The position numbers and the translations under genes were made by a program. Positions 7,643 to 16,700 of a stretch of DNA of 64,000 nt are shown piece after piece. Position 1 is the stretch's first letter. Each line of letters opens with the position of its first letter. The stretch comes from Crocinitomicaceae bacterium (GTDB taxonomy: Bacteria > Bacteroidota > Bacteroidia > Flavobacteriales_D > Crocinitomicaceae): assembly GCA_029252405.1 (NCBI GenBank), contig JAQXBM010000080.1, positions 1 to 64,000 of the forward strand, in the 5' to 3' direction. The notes under the pieces were generated by a model that did not search any database, had not been told where the DNA came from, and worked only from the letters and a program-made list of their open reading frames with translations.

Positions 7643-8578
7643 ATGAAAAATCTATTGTTAATCGGGTTGATTCCCGCGATGCTTTTCGGATTTACTGCCT
7701 GTGGTGGTGATGAAGGAGAAGAAGTTGTTGTTGAAGAAATCGAATTCAAGAATGCTGATGAGAAATTGTCATACGCATTTGGAGTTGAGAACGCTACAGG
7801 TCTACTGTCGGAAACTCGATTCGATGCCTTAGATAAAGAAATGTTGATTGAAGGATTTGAATCAAACCTATCATCTACACCTCCATCTGATTGTGAAGCG
7901 ACACTTCAAAAATTTCTTGGACCTCAAGGAATGGATTTCGATACTACGTACTTGAAAGAAGGTTCGAAATGTATCGGTCGATTCGTGAGTTTCGAGTTTT
8001 ACGGTCAAATGACACAAATCGGAAAAGTTTCAGAACTTGATCTTGATTTGGTGAAAAAAGGATTCGCACAAGGAATGTACGAGCAGGATACTGTGAACAT
8101 GACAGCTGTAGAGCGAACAAAAATCATTACTGATTTCGGAAAGGAATTGGAAGGCAAATTCATGGCGGAGATCAAGGAGAAAGATGATATCTTCTGGGCT
8201 GATGTTTTGAGTAAACCAGGTGTTGAGCAAGTTGGTGAGACAGGTGTTTACTTGGAAACAATCAAGAAAGGATCTGGAGGAAGTCCAACACCAAACAGTG
8301 ATTTCGAAGCGAATTACATTCTGACGAACGCGTTGGGTGATACATTGGAAAGTTCTTACGTTGCAGGAAATCCATTGAAAATGAATCTTGGAGGTGTTAT
8401 CGCAGGATGGCAAATTGGTTTCCCAGCCATGCAAAAAGGAGGGAAGTACCGTTTGTTTGTTCCTTACGAAAAAGCATACAAAGGAGGACGTCCAGAAGCG
8501 CCACAAGGAGCTTTATGTTTCTTCGTTGAGTTGATTAATTTTGGACCTGCTGGTTCTATTGCACAACCGCGATATTAA
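7643..8578 (+). CDS. FKBP-type peptidyl-prolyl isomerase lipoprotein
   Basis: The open frame starts at 7628, inside the previous gene. The ATG at 7643 is preferred because it gives a clean lipoprotein signal: a hydrophobic stretch, then FTAC with the lipidated Cys, then a glycine- and acid-rich linker. The 311-aa product has an FKBP_N-like helical region (residues 30-190) and a C-terminal FKBP domain with IAGWQIGFPAM and LFVPYEKAYKGG. It probably sits on the periplasmic side of the inner membrane or in the outer membrane and helps fold exported proteins. It follows the cytosolic FKBP with 1 nt between stop and start, and an intrinsic terminator follows the gene. Confidence 0.88.
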   Translation: MKNLLLIGLIPAMLFGFTACGGDEGEEVVVEEIEFKNADEKLSYAFGVENATGLLSETRFDALDKEMLIEGFESNLSSTPPSDCEATLQKFLGPQGMDFDTTYLKEGSKCIGRFVSFEFYGQMTQIGKVSELDLDLVKKGFAQGMYEQDTVNMTAVERTKIITDFGKELEGKFMAEIKEKDDIFWADVLSKPGVEQVGETGVYLETIKKGSGGSPTPNSDFEANYILTNALGDTLESSYVAGNPLKMNLGGVIAGWQIGFPAMQKGGKYRLFVPYEKAYKGGRPEAPQGALCFFVELINFGPAGSIAQPRY

Positions 8579-8604
8579 GGATAAAATCTTTGAATAAAAT
8601 TTTT

Positions 8605-8634
8605 GGCTGTCTTCATTCGAAGGCAGCCTTTTTT
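8605..8634 (+). terminator. intrinsic terminator after the FKBP pair
   Basis: GGCTGTCTTC (8605-8614) pairs with GAAGGCAGCC (8619-8628) around an ATTC loop, with one G-U pair, and six T residues follow. Confidence 0.9.
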
Positions 8635-8902
8635 GTTTAATAAGCTGATGTCCGTGCTTGTGATTATGGGCATTGTGGGCTGAGGATCTCGAAGCCCACA
8701 TGTATGAGAATGAGGACCAAATCAAGAGAGATGAGAATGCTACATCGAGAATGGGCGATTCGGCTTCAATATAAGATGCTCAGGCGTGTCCAACAGATGA
8801 AATGCACCCAAACAAAACACAACCTACTCCCAACTTCAATCCAAAAGGCGCAGCCGCGTCCAATAATCTAACAGCGAAGCAAGTCTATAAGGCGAAGCGC
8901 GT
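8635..8902. other. non-coding gap with a hairpin and mini-repeats
   Basis: No convincing gene lies here. A perfect 8-bp inverted repeat, TGTGGGCT (8674-8681) and AGCCCACA (8693-8700), encloses a loop that itself contains GAG/CTC. It has no T-run and could be a cruciform or a protein site. The right end holds mini-repeat copy B. Confidence 0.45.
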
Positions 8903-8906
8903 CTAA
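8847..8906. repeat. degenerate intergenic mini-repeat, copy B
   Basis: Three blocks follow each other: GGCGCAGCCGCGTCCAATAA plus TCTAA, AGCGAAGCAAGTCTATAA and GGCGAAGCGCGTCTAA. The last one supplies the CTA that is the TAG stop of the minus-strand barrel gene. The first block closely matches 11584-11609. Confidence 0.45.
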
Positions 8907-9475
8907 GTCAACACAAAGAAAAAAGTAATGCGATAAATCAACGGAATAAACTGACCAGCTTGTCCCTGAGGTCCGGACTTACGAATGAAATATCCCTGGC
9001 GGAATGGACTGTTAACATGATTAATGACATCGTACATGATTCCCGCATTGATTCTGAATTTTTCATTGAACTCCTGAGAATAACCTCCACCAATAAACAA
9101 AGCTGGCGACCATGTTGGGCCGTTTGTTGTCGTAAACGTTGTAGCGAAAGGCGTGCGCATCATTTCAAATTCAAGTCCTCCGAATAGAACATTCCCGTAT
9201 CTCGCATGAACGAAAGCACCCGCACCGAAAACATTGTACGAACTTTCAAAACCAGAAATTGGATTATTATTCCAGTTTCGTTGGAAACGAAGCGAAGGTC
9301 CTGCGATAAAATTCTCTTGGAATTTGAATCCGTACTTCGCACCAATCGAAATATTCCCTCCATTCGTTGACGCCCCAAAGTATCCATCAATGCCCAATTC
9401 TGTACCATCAATATTCTGAGCAAAAGCAGAACTCAACATAAACGTACTCAGCAGTGCAATAAACAATCTTCTCAT
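8903..9475 (-). CDS. outer-membrane beta-barrel family protein
   Basis: This 190-aa exported protein has a signal peptide ending in SSAFAQ at about residue 20. Many short alternating-hydrophobic strands separated by Gly/Asn turns follow, as in small OmpX/OmpW-type barrels. A final aromatic strand ends in F-F-V-L-T. The mature part has segments such as GAKYGFKF, GPSLRFQR and GAFVHARYGN. No substrate or partner can be named. It stands alone between the FKBP pair and folD on the opposite strand, and its stop codon lies inside a mini-repeat. Confidence 0.75.
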   Translation of the reverse strand: MRRLFIALLSTFMLSSAFAQNIDGTELGIDGYFGASTNGGNISIGAKYGFKFQENFIAGPSLRFQRNWNNNPISGFESSYNVFGAGAFVHARYGNVLFGGLEFEMMRTPFATTFTTTNGPTWSPALFIGGGYSQEFNEKFRINAGIMYDVINHVNSPFRQGYFIRKSGPQGQAGQFIPLIYRITFFFVLT

Positions 9476-9592
9476 GTTCGATTTTTTATCAAAGATAGGA
9501 AATGATCAGGTATCAATGAAAAATTCAATCGGTGCAAGAGATGTTCTTGTCGAACTGTTCAAAACACGTTGATACTAAATCGTTTTTTTCGA

Positions 9593-9622
9593 TTGAACTC
9601 AAAAACTTAGTACTTATCTTTG
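9593..9622 (+). promoter_or_regulatory. folD: promoter of folD (TTG-N19-TAnnTTTG)
   Basis: TTG at 9593-9595 and TATCTTTG at 9615-9622 are separated by 19 nt, an excellent Bacteroidota sigma-A promoter. It overlaps the upstream TTG start (9620) of the longer frame, so translation must begin at the ATG at 9638. Confidence 0.75.
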
Positions 9623-9637
9623 AAAAAAAATCCAGAT

Positions 9638-10522
9638 ATGCAGTTACTCGACGGGAAGGAAACATCAGCAGAAATCAAATTAGAATTACGCGAAGCCGTG
9701 CAAAAGCGCAAGGAAGAAGGAAAGAAAATTCCTCACCTAGCGGCTGTTCTAGTTGGGAATGATGGAGGTTCAATGACCTACGTGAACGCGAAAGTGAAGG
9801 CATGTGACGCAATTGGTTTCGAGAGTACCCTGATTCGTTATGATGAAACAGTACCCGAAGAAATTCTACTGCGCAAGATTGAATCATTGAATGAAGATAA
9901 AAGCGTTGATGGCTTCATCGTTCAACTACCATTGCCAAAACACATTGACGAGTTGAAAGTAACGCAAGCAATCGACCCAAGAAAAGACGTCGATGGTTTT
10001 CACCCAGTGAACCTCGGGAACATGGTACTGAACCTTCCAGGTTTTTTGCCAGCAACGCCTGCGGGGATTGTGGAATTGTTGAAACGAAATAACGTCGAGA
10101 CAGAAGGGAAATCATGTGTAGTCATTGGTCGAAGCAACATTGTTGGAACGCCGTTAAGTATCATGTTGGGACGAAACAAAAGTCCTGGGAATTGCACCGT
10201 AACCTTGACTCACAGTCGTACGAAAAACCTGAGCGATATTACCTCAAAAGCAGATATCATTATTGCGGCAATTGGTCGACCTGAGTTCGTTACAGCGGAA
10301 ATGGTGAAGCAAGGCGCCGTAGTGGTGGATGTTGGAACAACACGTGTCGAGGACGCTTCGAAGGCGAGAGGATGGGCATTAAAAGGCGATGTTAAATTTG
10401 ATGAAGTTGCCCCAAAATGTTCGTATATTTCTCCAGTTCCTGGCGGAGTGGGGCCAATGACAATTGCTTCATTGATGATCAATACGCTTCGTGCTATGGA
10501 GCTAAAAGAAGCTGAAGCCTAA
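9638..10522 (+). CDS. folD: bifunctional methylene-THF dehydrogenase / methenyl-THF cyclohydrolase
   Basis: FolD interconverts 5,10-methylene- and 10-formyl-tetrahydrofolate in the cytosol, providing one-carbon units for purines and formyl-Met. The 294-aa protein has the YVNAKVKAC segment with the catalytic Tyr and Lys, the [11 protein letters not shown] loop, DGFHPVNLG, the NADP-binding [14 protein letters not shown] and the [11 protein letters not shown]-terminal motif. All are family signatures. The start at 9638 is chosen because the -7 box covers the alternative TTG at 9620. Length is normal. It is transcribed alone from a strong promoter and is followed 46 nt later by the Pmp3-tailed lipoprotein. 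Confidence 0.95.
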   Translation: MQLLDGKETSAEIKLELREAVQKRKEEGKKIPHLAAVLVGNDGGSMTYVNAKVKACDAIGFESTLIRYDETVPEEILLRKIESLNEDKSVDGFIVQLPLPKHIDELKVTQAIDPRKDVDGFHPVNLGNMVLNLPGFLPATPAGIVELLKRNNVETEGKSCVVIGRSNIVGTPLSIMLGRNKSPGNCTVTLTHSRTKNLSDITSKADIIIAAIGRPEFVTAEMVKQGAVVVDVGTTRVEDASKARGWALKGDVKFDEVAPKCSYISPVPGGVGPMTIASLMINTLRAMELKEAEA

Positions 10523-10568
10523 CATTAATATTGAACAAATAATAAGAACATAACCAAAAACCGATAAA

Positions 10569-11243
10569 ATGAAAAAAGTATCCATCGTAAGTTTAATCGC
10601 GCTAATTGCGATTGTCATCTCTTCTTGTGGTTCGTCGAACAACGTCGTAAATAACCGCGGTATTTCAAAACGTAAATACAACAAAGGGTTCTTCTTTAAA
10701 CGCAACTCGAATGTAAAAACAGCGGACTCACAAGTGAAAGAAGCTGATTTCAAAGAAGACAAAGCAATTGCGAAGGTTGAGAAAGTTGAAGCGAGAAAAG
10801 CGAAGAAAGCCTCGAAAGAAACTCTAGCTGAATCAAATGTTACAAGTTATGATGTCTATAGTACAACGACCAACTTGATAATTACTCCAAAAGTAGAGGA
10901 GGAACCTGCTCCCGAAATTCGTGCATTCTTAAGTGACGATTTAAACGACATCGACTGGTCAGTGACTGAAAATTCAAGTTCGGCGACTGGAGAAACGATT
11001 GATGCAATGCCTTACGAGAACAAAGATCAATCATCGAAGAAGAAATCTTCAAATTCGAGCCAAGCGAGAACGGGAATCGTTTTCGTACTTGCGGTTGTTT
11101 TTGCCATCCTTTTGCCACCACTCGGAGTGGGAATTTACACGAACATCGACTGGACGAAAGTATTGATCGCATTCTTGCTGACACTGCTAGCTGTGGTTCC
11201 AGGAATCGTTTACGCCTTATTGGTTGTGTTCGATGTTATCTAA
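10569..11243 (+). CDS. lipoprotein with C-terminal YqaE/Pmp3-like membrane domain
   Basis: The 224-aa protein has a lipoprotein signal (hydrophobic core ending in ISSC, Cys at about residue 20). A charged, Lys/Glu- and Ser-rich linker of about 150 residues follows. Two C-terminal membrane helices (about 171-192 and 200-222) hold the Pmp3/YqaE hallmark LLPPLGVGIY followed later by VPGIVYAL. Pmp3 proteins are tiny proteolipids that stabilise membrane potential. Here the domain is carried by a long lipoprotein, an arrangement I associate with Bacteroidota. The function is unknown. An intrinsic terminator follows. Confidence 0.8.
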   Translation: MKKVSIVSLIALIAIVISSCGSSNNVVNNRGISKRKYNKGFFFKRNSNVKTADSQVKEADFKEDKAIAKVEKVEARKAKKASKETLAESNVTSYDVYSTTTNLIITPKVEEEPAPEIRAFLSDDLNDIDWSVTENSSSATGETIDAMPYENKDQSSKKKSSNSSQARTGIVFVLAVVFAILLPPLGVGIYTNIDWTKVLIAFLLTLLAVVPGIVYALLVVFDVI

Positions 11244-11263
11244 CAGAATTTAAACGAAATTAC

Positions 11264-11295
11264 AAGGGGATTCATTGAGTTGAGTTCCCTTTTTT
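11264..11295 (+). terminator. intrinsic terminator after the Pmp3-like gene
   Basis: AAGGGGATTC (11264-11273) pairs with GAGTTCCCTT (11282-11291) with two G-U pairs and an 8-nt loop, and the stem runs into a T-tract. Confidence 0.8.
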
Positions 11296-11628
11296 GTTGC
11301 TTAGATTTCAGGTGTATTTGGGTGTTCGAGCGGGCTTTTCACTCGGCGTAACAGTCTTCGAAAGTAGTGCTTCCCTTTCTAGAGATTCTTATGATGGAAA
11401 AGGTAAGTGTGAGTGCGAATTACAGTGCGAGTGCGAGGAACAATCGAACACTTCACTAACTAGTATTACATTGGTGATCGATCGCGTTGCATCGAGCTCT
11501 TCGAAACAAACCGAGTCCAACCTAGAACTGTTTAAATAAAAGACAAACAAAGCACTTCAGTCTAAGAGCGAAGCGTTCTAAAGGCGCCAGCCGTATCTAA
11601 TAATCTAAAAAAATCAAGCGAATCCAAC
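11296..11628. other. non-coding gap between terminator and oxidoreductase gene
   Basis: I see no gene. A short tandem of GAGTGCGA-like words occurs near 11410-11440, and mini-repeat copy C fills the right end. The 81-codon open frame here has no coding character. Confidence 0.4.
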
Positions 11629-11631
11629 CTA
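11560..11631. repeat. degenerate intergenic mini-repeat, copy C
   Basis: TCTAAGAGCGAAGCGTTCTA, then GGCGCCAGCCGTATCTAATAATCTAA (11584-11609), then AAGCGAATCCAACCTA, whose final CTA is the TAG stop of the oxidoreductase gene. Copies A and B show the same positional relation to a stop codon. Confidence 0.45.
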
Positions 11632-13119
11632 CAATCGCTCCAACGGCGTCTTCTTGCCATCAACCAACGAATAACAAGCCAACTTATCCTTAAACACCGA
11701 CGATTTAAAAATCGATTTGTTCAACAGCATTCGCACACACTCCTGGATTCCCTCCACAATAGATGGGTGAGGGTGAACGAGTTCTGCAAGTACTTCAATA
11801 GGAGCTTGCGTCTTGATCAATAATCCAACCGCTTGAATTGCAGTAGATGCATGTTCTCCAACGGCGCGCATTCCCAAAATGTGCATGTCATCATCATTCG
11901 TCACAATGATTTTAAAGAAACCTTGTGTTTTACGCATTGCAATAGCTCGAGCAATGACAGAGTAATCAACTTTCACAACTTTAACGGGGATGTTATGCTC
12001 AATACAATGCTGTTCATTGACACCTACCGCCGCAACTTCAGGTTTCAAGAACATAATCGTACAAACGTTGTCGTACGAAAGTCGATCCACCGAATCGCTG
12101 AAGGCCTTTTCAACCGCATGACGTGCTTCAATTTCGCCCATGTTCACAAGAGCTATTCTTCCTGAAACATCGCCAACGGCGTAGATATTTGGAATGTTCG
12201 TTTGAGTATCATCATCGCCAATGTGTCGTCCACGTTTTGACATCTGAACACCTGCATTTTCAATCTGCAACGATTCGATGTTTGGGACACGTCCAATGGA
12301 CAATAAGGCTTTTTCAACTTGAATAACTTCAGTTACCCCGTCTTTGTAAGTCAGTTCGTATTCAATTTTCCCATCTTTGTATTCAAGTCGCTCCAGATTG
12401 GCATTGTGATGAATTTCTACGCCTTGTTTTTCGAGGTTAGTCGCAACCATTTTACTAATATCTGGATCCTCAAAAGGAAGAATTCTATCTTGTCGATCGA
12501 TGAGGTATACCTTTGTTTTTCCAAAGTTGGAAAAGATGGTAGCATACTCACAACCAATCACACCAGCCCCAACAATAACAAGGCTTTTTGGGTAATCTTC
12601 GATGTTGTCAATTCCATTACTCGTCAAAATATTCACTTCGTCTACCTCAATGTTGGGAATAGTCCTAGGACGACTACCTGTTGCCAACACGATGTTCTCT
12701 CCGTAAATAATTTTTTCATTCTTGCCGTGAGTAATTTTTACCTCATTTTTTGAGACCAATGAACCTTTTCCGCGCTCGTAGTGAAGCAATTTATTCATCG
12801 TCTCTGTCTGAAGCAGCTTGATGTGACATGAATATTGAAATTTTCGCTCGAAAGTGGCTTCATCCAAGGTTTTGCGGACATCCGCCCACGGCACATCAAT
12901 TGGTGAACGCCCAGAAGATTTGAGGTTTTCATTCATGTTGGCGACTCTATTGGAGAGCTCCCAAAGCGTTTTTGATGTCAAAGCACCATTGTAAACGCCG
13001 GCACCCCCAACACGGTCCATTTCGATTAAACAGACTTTCTTTCCGAAATCAATTCCGCGCATTGCCGCAGCATATCCGGCAGGTCCTCCGCCAATCACAA
13101 TAAGATCAAATTTCTCCAT
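11629..13119 (-). CDS. FAD-dependent NAD(P) oxidoreductase, Lpd/SthA-like but lacking the redox disulfide
   Basis: The 496-aa protein has the fold and length of dihydrolipoamide dehydrogenase. It shows an N-terminal FAD motif (VIGGGPAGYAA), a central NAD motif (VIVGAGVIGCEYA), the second FAD motif (IYAVGDVSG) and the C-terminal HPHPSIVEG (449-457) with the catalytic His-Glu pair. The normal GGTCxNxGCxPSK motif instead reads GGAGVYNGALTSK (38-50): Gly41 and Ala46 replace both redox cysteines. It therefore cannot work as a disulfide reductase. A transhydrogenase-like or NAD(P)H-oxidase activity is more plausible (SthA lacks one of the two Cys). The ATG at 13119 is used; the longer frame overlaps the divergent gene. 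Confidence 0.85.
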   Translation of the reverse strand: MEKFDLIVIGGGPAGYAAAMRGIDFGKKVCLIEMDRVGGAGVYNGALTSKTLWELSNRVANMNENLKSSGRSPIDVPWADVRKTLDEATFERKFQYSCHIKLLQTETMNKLLHYERGKGSLVSKNEVKITHGKNEKIIYGENIVLATGSRPRTIPNIEVDEVNILTSNGIDNIEDYPKSLVIVGAGVIGCEYATIFSNFGKTKVYLIDRQDRILPFEDPDISKMVATNLEKQGVEIHHNANLERLEYKDGKIEYELTYKDGVTEVIQVEKALLSIGRVPNIESLQIENAGVQMSKRGRHIGDDDTQTNIPNIYAVGDVSGRIALVNMGEIEARHAVEKAFSDSVDRLSYDNVCTIMFLKPEVAAVGVNEQHCIEHNIPVKVVKVDYSVIARAIAMRKTQGFFKIIVTNDDDMHILGMRAVGEHASTAIQAVGLLIKTQAPIEVLAELVHPHPSIVEGIQECVRMLLNKSIFKSSVFKDKLACYSLVDGKKTPLERL

Positions 13120-13168
13120 GGTTTCATTAAATTGCGCTCTAAAGATAAGAAAGCCATCCAAAATCAAT

Positions 13169-13654
13169 ATGAAGTACCAACAAGATCTCGAAAATGCCCA
13201 AGAACACGAAGAAGAATTAAACGTGTTCCTCAATAGGTTGATAAAGAAGAAGCCCAAAAAGTTGGATAACAAGTTTCAAGATGCGCATGAAAAGGCATTC
13301 GAAAAAATCGACTGTATGGAGTGCGGAAATTGTTGCAAAACAACCAGCCCAATATTTCGCGATATCGATGTGAAAAGAATCGCAAAAAAAATGAAGTGCT
13401 CGACCAAGGAATTTGAGAACAATTACCTCAAGCGAGATGAAGACGGAGACCTCGTACTTCAAAGTTCTCCGTGTACATTTTTAAACGACGATAACTCTTG
13501 CTCAATCTACGATATGCGTCCCCAAGCTTGTCGAGAATATCCTCATACAGATCGAAAAAAGGTGGTTCAAGTGATGGAATTAACGAAAAAGAATATGCTT
13601 ATCTGTCCAGCAGTCAGTAGAATACTGTTTGAAGTGAGAAAAGATTTGCTCTGA
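13169..13654 (+). CDS. YkgJ family cysteine-cluster protein
   Basis: The 161-aa cytosolic protein belongs to the UPF0153/YkgJ family, which binds a metal or Fe-S cluster through clustered cysteines. The family has no established reaction. The CxxCxxCC motif is at residues 49-56 (DCMECGNCC), followed by SPCTFL, NSCSIYD and RPQACREYP, all family landmarks. A charged coiled-coil-like N-terminus of about 45 residues precedes them. The ATG at 13169 lies 49 nt from the divergent oxidoreductase start; the longer frame beginning at 13118 would overlap that gene. Shared regulation from the short divergent spacer is possible. Confidence 0.85.
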   Translation: MKYQQDLENAQEHEEELNVFLNRLIKKKPKKLDNKFQDAHEKAFEKIDCMECGNCCKTTSPIFRDIDVKRIAKKMKCSTKEFENNYLKRDEDGDLVLQSSPCTFLNDDNSCSIYDMRPQACREYPHTDRKKVVQVMELTKKNMLICPAVSRILFEVRKDLL

Positions 13655-13710
13655 CTACAAACCTTTTTATGATTATTTTCGTCTAATAATTGAACTGTAC
13701 AGTTAAGACT

Positions 13711-16700
13711 ATGAAAATTTCTAGATTTATCGCGATAGCGGTAATGGTTTTTTTATGTGTTGTCCACTCCCAAGCACAACGAGGTAAAGATGGAGATGTA
13801 ACAATTTCCGGTAACACAACGGTGAACACTTTCACCTATTTGACATCCAACGCATCTGTTGGAGCGACGTCAATTCTTGTAAACAATAACACGATGGTAG
13901 GTGGAGCCTTTGGGTCTCCATTAGCAGCCGGCGATTTGATTATGATCGTTCAGATGCAAGGGGCCACAATGGATATTAATACCACACCTGCCTTGCCCAT
14001 TCCAGCTGGTTGGGGAGGGAATTACACTGTTCCCAATGACTACCTCACAGGAACTTTTGGTGCAAATCCACATTATTGGGGACAAGTTCTCGATTATGGA
14101 GAGGCAGGTAAATTCGAACGAGTAGAAGTTCTAAGCGTCTCAGGTATTGGCACAATCAACTTAAATTGTCAGCTAACAAAGAATTTTATTTCAACGGGTC
14201 ACGTTCAAGTGATTCGTATTCCACGTTACAACAACCTAACGATTCCTGCTGGAAATTCAATTACGACAACCAACTGGAATGGAGATGAAGGTGGAGTTGT
14301 TGCCATTGAGGTGAATGGAGCGCTTACACTCAACGGAACGATAACAGCGACAGCAAATGGTTTTCGCGGAGGAGCATTGGATGCAAATAGCTACACAGCT
14401 GGAGGTGCGCCAAACTCAATCCGTGTTTTAGGCTCTTTCGATAATCTTGAAGGTTCAGAAAAAGGAGAAGGAATTGGTGGTTTCACCCCAGAATATACGA
14501 CACTTTTCTCTCGATATGGAATTGGAGCCCCTGCCAATGGTGGTGGAGGTGGTGGATACCAAAACTCCGGAGGTGGAGGTGGATGTAACGCCGTAGTAGG
14601 TGGTGTATACACCAGTAAAGGAACTCCAATTGGTTTTTCAGCTGTTTGGGATTTAGAAGCTGCAGGTTTTGGTGGTTCAACGTCATCAGGAGGTGGCCGT
14701 GGAGGATATGCCATTTCAGATGTTGATCAAAATGAATTAGCCATCGGTCCAGCCAATGCTGCTTGGGGTGGTGATGATAGAAAGAATACCGGAGGTTTCG
14801 GTGGACACCCCTTACCATTTTTCGCGGATCGAGTATACGCTGGAGGTGGTGGTGGAGCCGGAGACCAAGATAGTGGCGAAGGTGGAGCCGGTGGTCGAGG
14901 TGGAGGAATCATCATGATTCAAGCCTACGGAACCGTAACTGGATCAGGATCGATAGAAGCTCTTGGTGAAGCAGGACAAGATACAAACCCAACAAACCAA
15001 GCTCCATCAGGAGGACAACCGCGTAAAGGTGTCGATGGCGCCGGAGGTGGTGGAGGTGGAGGATTCGTCCACATGGAAAACTTATCTGCAATCCCAGCCT
15101 CGATTACAATTGACGTAACTGGAGGAGACGGAGGAGATCAAAACATTACACTTTTAAATGTATCACCTTTACCACCACTTGCTTCAGAGGCGGCTGGCCC
15201 TGGTGGATCAGGTGGAGCCGGAGTAATTCGAGTTGGTGCTGGAGCTCCAACCAAAGTTGCTAACGGAGGTGTACCTGGTGTCACGACATCGTCACACATG
15301 GTGAATTTCCCACCGAATGGTGCAACAGCAGGTTCTGCTGGATTCTGTTGTTACCCAGTTAACCCTACATACAATATTCTTACAACAGATCAATCGATTT
15401 GTTCAGGAGCAGCAGCGACGTTAGTTGCTACGAGACCATCATTTGGCTCTCCAATACCTAGCACGGCTTCAATCGTTTGGTACGATGCAATGGTTGGTGG
15501 ATCTGTAGTTGGTTCAGGATTGTCATTTACAACCCCTGCGTTAACTGTAACGACAACATATTGGGTTGGAATTTGTCCAGGAACATTTAGAACACCAGTT
15601 ACGGTGACTATTCTTCCACCGGATGATGCTTCATTCTCGTATGCAGGTTCACCGTATTGTTCGAATGCAGCAGACCCGACTCCGACAATTACAGGATTGC
15701 CAGGTGGAACTTTCTCAAGCACTGCAGGACTCTCAATCAATGCGGCTACAGGAACAATTGATCTAAGCGCATCAACAACAGGAACATATATTGTTACATA
15801 CTTGACAAATGGGCCTTGTCCAAATACAGCGACTCAGTCAATAACGATCAACGATCCAGATGATGCTTCGTTTTCTTACGCATCCGCAACTTATTGTGTG
15901 AGCGAACCTGATCCAACACCAACAATTACTGGTCTTCCTGGAGGAGCTTTCTCAAGCACAGCAGGACTATCTATTAATGCAGGAACAGGTGTAATTGATT
16001 TAAGTACTTCAACGCCTGGAGCCTATACAGTGACTTACACAACTTCAGGTCCATGTCCAGCTTCTTCAACGTTTGGGATTACCATCACAACATTGGAGGA
16101 TGCAAGTTACAATTACAGTGCAGCATCTTATTGTATTGCTGATGCTGACCCAACACCAACCATTACAGGGGTTGCGGGAGGTTCGTTCTCTAGTACAGCT
16201 GGATTATCTATTAACGCTGGAACAGGAACAATTGATTTAAGTGCATCGACACCGGGAACATACACTGTTACGTATACTTCAGGTGGATCATGTCCGAATA
16301 CAAGTACGCAATCTGTAACGATAACAGCATTGGATGATGCTTCGTTTAACTATTCTGCAGCAGCTTATTGTGTTGATGCAGCTGACCCAACTCCAACAAT
16401 AACAGGAGTAGCAGGAGGAACATTCTCAAGTACAGCAGGATTGTCAATCAATGCGGGAACAGGAGCTATTGATGTGAGTACTTCCACTCCAGGTACATAT
16501 ACTGTGACATATGCTACAGTGGGTGCTTGTTCCAATTCTTCGAATGTTTCCGTTACAATAAACGCATTGGACGATGCATCGTTCAGTTATTCAGCTGCCG
16601 CATACTGTGTGGATGCTGCGGATCCAACTCCAACCATTACTGGACTAGGAGTAGGAACTTTCTCAAGCACGGCAGGATTGTCAATCAATGCTGGAACAGG

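Noticed and set aside
8030-8506. 158-codon antisense frame inside the FKBP lipoprotein gene
   Set aside because: It is opposite an intact FKBP domain and rich in Phe, Ser and Cys, which reflects reverse-complement codon bias.
9620-9637. TTG start of a longer folD frame
   Set aside because: The TTG is part of the -7 box TATCTTTG, so the transcript starts downstream of it. The ATG at 9638 gives the normal FolD N-terminus.
11294-11539. 81-codon plus-strand frame after the Pmp3-like gene
   Set aside because: It begins within the terminator, contains GAGTGCGA-type tandem words that encode a low-complexity Cys/Glu run, and has no promoter or recognisable domain.
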